A DNA stretch of 9,215 nt from the NCBI GenBank assembly GCA_030617485.1, contig JAUWVK010000055.1:1-9215 (forward strand), given 5' to 3'. How positions within the stretch are numbered: the first letter of the stretch is position 1; every line of letters begins with the position of its first letter. The position numbers and the translations under genes were made by a program. Below are positions 6,525 through 9,215 of the stretch, piece after piece. The stretch comes from Gammaproteobacteria bacterium. GTDB taxonomy: Bacteria > Pseudomonadota > Gammaproteobacteria > SZUA-152. The notes below the pieces were generated by a model, which worked only from the letters and a program-made list of their open reading frames with translations, was not told the DNA's origin and searched no databases.

Positions 6525-7154
6525 ATGAATCCACAAGAAGGCGTCATTAAATTCCAGCTTGAATTTACCGAAGCCGAACCCCTACCTGCTGAACAATGGA
6601 AAGAACTGAATATCTGGCGTGACCAGATGTTCACTGTTGGTCTCATTGGTAAAGATCCTGATCGTTATGAAGGCTATAGCTACGGCAATGTCAGCCAACG
6701 GCTTACGCCCGGTGAAAATGCTTTTATTATTTGTGGAAGCCAAACTGGAGGAATTCCACTACTCAATGAGCAACATTACGTCACTGTAGAGTCCAGTGAT
6801 TTTAACAACAATCATATTAATGCTCATGGCCCAATCAAACCTTCGTCAGAATCTTTGACGCACGGCATCATCTATCAATCAGACCCATCCATTAATTTTG
6901 TTCTGCACGTGCATTCGCCTGACATCTGGCAACATCGACATCTGCTATGCATACCTTGCACAAATGCAGATGCCGAGTACGGAACTCACGAAATGGTTAA
7001 GGAAGTTCAACAACTATTAAGCAACGAGAAGGTTAAACAGGGACACATATTTGCAATGGATGGCCACGAAGACGGTATTGTATCTTTTGGTGAAACGGGA
7101 GAAATAGCAGCAGGAACACTCATTACCCTTCTCAATAAAGCCCTGGAAACCTGA
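6525..7154 (+). CDS. class II aldolase/adducin-family protein
   Basis: 209 residues forming the class II aldolase/adducin domain, a cytoplasmic zinc-dependent fold that includes fuculose- and ribulose-phosphate aldolases/epimerases and methylthioribulose-phosphate dehydratase. Seen: GNVS (54-57), GSQTGG (71-76) in the phosphate-loop position, PSSES with E109, HVHS with H128 and H130, and a third histidine H181 in DGHEDG. E109 to H128 is 19 residues, the same as the E73-H92 spacing in fuculose-1-phosphate aldolase, so the metal site looks intact. The true substrate cannot be read from sequence. It starts 43 nt after the tRNA with no clear Shine-Dalgarno. No sugar or methionine-salvage genes adjoin it. 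Confidence 0.82.
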   Translation: MNPQEGVIKFQLEFTEAEPLPAEQWKELNIWRDQMFTVGLIGKDPDRYEGYSYGNVSQRLTPGENAFIICGSQTGGIPLLNEQHYVTVESSDFNNNHINAHGPIKPSSESLTHGIIYQSDPSINFVLHVHSPDIWQHRHLLCIPCTNADAEYGTHEMVKEVQQLLSNEKVKQGHIFAMDGHEDGIVSFGETGEIAAGTLITLLNKALET

Positions 7155-7242
7155 TTCATCTCAAAAAATTATATTCGGCCTTTATATGTCTATCTATGTA
7201 CACAATCCATACTAAAACAGCAAACTGTGGGTAACGATAGAC

Positions 7243-7248
7243 TATAAT
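7243..7248 (+). promoter_or_regulatory. perfect -10 (TATAAT) of the gene at 7404
   Basis: Consensus TATAAT with a poor -35 at 17-bp spacing (GCAAAC, 7220-7225). A 4-bp dyad ACAG-CAAA-CTGT (7217-7228) covers the -35 position, which suggests activator- or repressor-dependent use. Transcription would start near 7255, immediately before the structured leader at 7257. Confidence 0.5.
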
Positions 7249-7256
7249 TACATTAC

Positions 7257-7368
7257 GGGTGCGAGGAATAAACTTAATTCATGAGCAATTAAGTAAGGTA
7301 TTCCGCTATACCCACTCAGTTATAAACACAGATGATAAATTTAGTCTGTGCACGTCTGTTAGCGGAAT
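7257..7368 (+). promoter_or_regulatory. structured 5' leader with alternative pairings, candidate cis-regulatory RNA
   Basis: Structure A: nested helices GGGT/ACCC (7257-7260, 7310-7313), GGAATA/TATTCC (7265-7270, 7299-7304) and CTTAATT/AATTAAG (7273-7279, 7287-7293) around a 7-nt loop. Structure B: ATTCCGCTA (7300-7308) pairs perfectly over 9 bp with TAGCGGAAT (7360-7368), enclosing a hairpin CACAGA/TCTGTG (7327-7332, 7345-7350). A and B share 7300-7304 and cannot both form. The leader ends in a G-free CA-rich tract (7375-7393) before the ribosome site. No known riboswitch class was recognised. Confidence 0.5.
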
Positions 7369-7391
7369 CTAGCTCAACAACAAACAACAAA

Positions 7392-7397
7392 AAGGAG
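7392..7397 (+). promoter_or_regulatory. strong Shine-Dalgarno that fixes the ATG at 7404
   Basis: AAGGAG lies 6 nt before ATG 7404. The frame is open upstream to 7332, but that codon has no ribosome site, and a proper signal peptide begins only at 7404. Confidence 0.8.
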
Positions 7398-7403
7398 TTC
7401 GTT

Positions 7404-7823
7404 ATGAACATCAAAGAATACCGCTCAGTGATAGTAAGCACTCTTACGCTACTCGCATGCATGCTTGTGCTACCCGTTGCATCAGCAGATGAAATGGTAC
7501 CATCATCGCTGATGTTTGATGATGCGACCTATACGGCAGAAGTTGAAAAAGGTCACCAAAAACTTCATGCCTTATACGGGAAAGCCCTAAATAAAAGCCT
7601 TCCCGCAATGAAAAGAGAAAAGGCCAGAAGGGATTACTTCAAGGTGTCCCAGGACCTGAACAAGAGAATGCATAGCCGGGTGATGAGCCTGGATCCAAAA
7701 AAAGGTGCGGCTCTCTCCCATACGGATATTTTATTATCAACTCACTTACTGCTAATGACAGCTGATATGCTCTCTACCATCCAGCAGGATGCCTGGGCAG
7801 ATGATAAACGGTTATCAAATTAA
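7404..7823 (+). CDS. small exported protein of unknown function
   Basis: 139 residues. Sec signal peptide (K4, R7, hydrophobic 9-25) with a likely cut after ASA (26-28), leaving a mature chain of about 111 residues without cysteine. The mature part is charged and probably mostly helical, with a basic segment around 68-90 (KREKARRD) and a hydrophobic helix near 107-125. No family was recognised. It is not lipidated and has no metal or heme motif, so a soluble periplasmic protein is likely. It has its own promoter, structured leader, strong Shine-Dalgarno and a strong terminator, so it is probably a single-gene, regulated transcription unit. Confidence 0.8.
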   Translation: MNIKEYRSVIVSTLTLLACMLVLPVASADEMVPSSLMFDDATYTAEVEKGHQKLHALYGKALNKSLPAMKREKARRDYFKVSQDLNKRMHSRVMSLDPKKGAALSHTDILLSTHLLLMTADMLSTIQQDAWADDKRLSN

Positions 7824-7845
7824 CTACGCATTAAACTTAAATGGG

Positions 7846-7878
7846 AAGGTCTTGCCATTATGTGGCAAGGCCTTTTTT
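7846..7878 (+). terminator. strong intrinsic terminator
   Basis: GGTCTTGCCA (7848-7857) pairs over 10 bp (one G-U) with TGGCAAGGCC (7863-7872) around loop TTATG, followed by six T (7873-7878). It lies 22 nt after the stop of the exported protein gene and ends 7 nt before the next start codon. Confidence 0.92.
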
Positions 7879-7885
7879 ATTCCGA

Positions 7886-8317
7886 ATGAAAATTAAATCA
7901 CTTGTTTTTGCAACCAGCTTTTTAATAAGCTTTTCCATACTCTCCATTACTTCAATACCGACGGTTGGGGCAGAAGAGATAGAGTCATTTGAACAACAAA
8001 AACTAACTTCACATTTACTTATTAATCTATTTCTTGAAAAGGTTGGCCAGGGAGAGCTAGTCATATTCAAACAGACAATCAAAAAGTCTGATCTACAATC
8101 ACATCAGGTATCGTATGTACATAACATTATCGATGACTCATTACTGGTTCGCCTCTGTTTTAAACTGCAAAAACAAATCCTGGTTCCAAATTTTGAGAAT
8201 TTTTATGTTGATCGAATTACTATTGAAACAGACAAGAATGGGAGCATCATGCAAATAGCAACACATGTTTCTCCCTTAACCAAGGAAAAAGGCAAAGAAA
8301 ATAATAAGGAAAAATAA
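7886..8317 (+). CDS. small exported hypothetical protein
   Basis: 143 residues from ATG 7886. Signal peptide (K2, K4, hydrophobic 6-23) with a likely cut after VGA (27-29). The mature chain has one cysteine (C91) and a lysine/glutamate-rich tail (about 132-143). No family was recognised. The DNA is more AT-rich than its neighbours. The start is odd: only 7 nt separate it from the T-run of a strong terminator, with no Shine-Dalgarno. The frame also runs upstream to ATG 7841 through the terminator, but that extension would put 15 residues before a normal signal peptide. Either the transcript starts inside the terminator and is nearly leaderless, or expression depends on read-through. It converges on the Nudix gene. 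Confidence 0.65.
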   Translation: MKIKSLVFATSFLISFSILSITSIPTVGAEEIESFEQQKLTSHLLINLFLEKVGQGELVIFKQTIKKSDLQSHQVSYVHNIIDDSLLVRLCFKLQKQILVPNFENFYVDRITIETDKNGSIMQIATHVSPLTKEKGKENNKEK

Positions 8318-8341
8318 TAAGGGATAGAATGCGATTACGTA

Positions 8342-8782
8342 CTAAATACACCGTAATGGCGCCAACTTTCCTTCCTTCAGGTAGCTCAAATAATCTTCCA
8401 GTATCAACCCATGATCAAAAGTCAATATTTCAGGTAGTTCATTTATTGCAAAAGCTTTCACATTAGCTGCATCGTCTGCAGCTTTTGGTAATCCTGTAGC
8501 TTCAGCTATATAAACTGCGCTCACAGTATGCATACGCGAATCACGTTTTGGATCTGAATAACAGCCCAGTAATATTTTGAGCTTTACGGAGAGAGAAACT
8601 TCTTCCGCTGCTTCACGTACCGCAGCTTGTTCCAGCGTTTCCCCTACATCCACAAAACCTCCGGGCAATGCCCAGCCATGCGGAGGATTTTTTCGCTCAA
8701 TTAAGAGGATGGGATTATCCGGCTGGTCGATTAATTCGATGATGATATCGACGGTAAGCCTTGGTGTTTCTGGTAATGACAT
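8342..8782 (-). CDS. Nudix hydrolase (ADP-ribose pyrophosphatase-like)
   Basis: 146 residues, the size of a single-domain Nudix protein. Nudix box from G42: GX5E gives E48, then R56-E57 and E60-E61, with Ser63 in place of the usual Gly near the end. The metal-binding glutamates are all there. [13 protein letters not shown] and the downstream [15 protein letters not shown] segment are typical of the COG1051-type branch that cleaves nucleoside diphosphates linked to another group, such as ADP-ribose, using Mg2+. The substrate is not certain. It lies 31 nt after mgtE on the same strand, a probable two-gene operon with the magnesium transporter. Only a weak ribosome site (TAAG) precedes the ATG. 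Confidence 0.88.
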   Translation of the reverse strand: MSLPETPRLTVDIIIELIDQPDNPILLIERKNPPHGWALPGGFVDVGETLEQAAVREAAEEVSLSVKLKILLGCYSDPKRDSRMHTVSAVYIAEATGLPKAADDAANVKAFAINELPEILTFDHGLILEDYLSYLKEGKLAPLRCI

Positions 8783-8813
8783 TACTTAAAATCGATTTAT
8801 TTTTTAACTTTCA

Positions 8814-9215
8814 TTAGACTAGTACTAGCGCGGCTAATCCGAGAAAAGCAAGAAAGCCAATCACATCGGTAACGGTGGTAAGCACCACACCACCAGCAAG
8901 TGCGGGATCTATACCCAGACGTTTTAACACCAGGGGAATTGTGGCCCCGGCCAGTGCTGCAACAATAAGGTTAATCAACATGGCAGCAGCAATAATGGCA
9001 CCCAGTTGATAATCACCGAACCATAATACGACTACGACCGCAACAACTAGCGCCCAGATCATGCCATTGAGCACGCCAACCATTAGCTCTTTGTTAAGCA
9101 ATCGGCGAGCGTTGCTTTTACTAACCTGTCCTAACGCTATGCCGCGAATCATCAAGGTCAACGTTTGATTACCGGCAATGCCGCCCATACTGGCAACAAT
9201 AGGCATGAGCACTGC
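8814..9215 (-). CDS. mgtE: magnesium transporter MgtE (C-terminal 133 residues, 5' end off the window)
   Basis: Inner-membrane Mg2+ channel/transporter. Only the C-terminal transmembrane domain is in view: MPIVASMGGIAGNQ followed by RGIALGQ, characteristic of MgtE, then hydrophobic segments and the final DPALAGG..LTTVTDVIGF helix, whose Asp corresponds to the Mg2+-selecting pore aspartate of the Thermus protein (D432). It ends at TAA 8816-8814. The frame is open to the right edge, so the GTG at 9212 is internal. The cytoplasmic N and CBS domains that sense Mg2+ would lie outside. It is upstream of the Nudix gene in the direction of transcription, without a terminator between. Confidence 0.93.
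   Translation of the reverse strand, partial: AVLMPIVASMGGIAGNQTLTLMIRGIALGQVSKSNARRLLNKELMVGVLNGMIWALVVAVVVVLWFGDYQLGAIIAAAMLINLIVAALAGATIPLVLKRLGIDPALAGGVVLTTVTDVIGFLAFLGLAALVLV

Noticed and set aside
6460..7260. tRNA-Thr as an integration (att) site with an island downstream
   Set aside because: No second copy of the tRNA 3' end was found in the window, and there is no integrase gene.
7257..7313. Integron attC-like palindrome
   Set aside because: No RYYYAAC/GTTRRRY boxes at the ends, and its position just after a TATAAT box fits a leader RNA better.
7332..7403. Upstream ATG at 7332 for the exported protein
   Set aside because: No ribosome site, it lies within the folded leader, and it would bury the signal peptide; AAGGAG precedes ATG 7404.

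Overview
The window looks like chromosomal DNA of an aerobic gammaproteobacterium, possibly a marine Cellvibrionales-like lineage. The class call rests on the rhlB < > trxA > rho order, which is the arrangement in E. coli, and on Rho and thioredoxin sequences that line up with the E. coli proteins almost residue for residue. The order or genus is a guess. No phage, IS or CRISPR sequence was seen.

Left part (1-2685) is core: the N-terminal third of the RNA helicase RhlB reads off the left edge on the minus strand. Thioredoxin (trxA, GTG start at 616) diverges from it, and the transcription terminator Rho follows after an unusually long 486-nt gap. That gap is G-poor and C-rich close to rho, as expected of a Rho-autoregulated leader. 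It also holds a candidate promoter, a weak hairpin and a possible 23-codon leader ORF.

Middle part (2757-4794) is the most unusual block: three predicted lipoproteins side by side. Two ankyrin-repeat lipoproteins, which look like paralogues, flank a triheme c7-type cytochrome lipoprotein. One ankyrin gene converges on the cytochrome gene and the other lies just upstream of it on the same strand. The +2 residues after the lipid cysteine differ (Thr, Ser, Asp), so the proteins may be sorted to different membranes. The block could be an envelope electron-transfer or heme-handling module with ankyrin partners; that is inference.

The region 4872-6481 holds a small zinc-ribbon plus two-helix membrane protein that overlaps thiO by 8 nt. 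ThiO is the FAD-dependent glycine oxidase that supplies the imine for the thiamine thiazole. A tRNA-Thr(CGU) with encoded CCA follows. Next come a class II aldolase-family protein (6525-7154) and two small exported proteins of unknown function (7404-7823 and 7886-8317), separated by a strong intrinsic terminator. The first exported protein has a well-formed promoter -10 and a 147-nt leader with nested and mutually exclusive base pairings, the best candidate here for an undescribed RNA regulator.

Right edge (8342-9215, minus strand): the C-terminal membrane part of an MgtE magnesium transporter, followed 28 nt later by a Nudix hydrolase, probably one operon.
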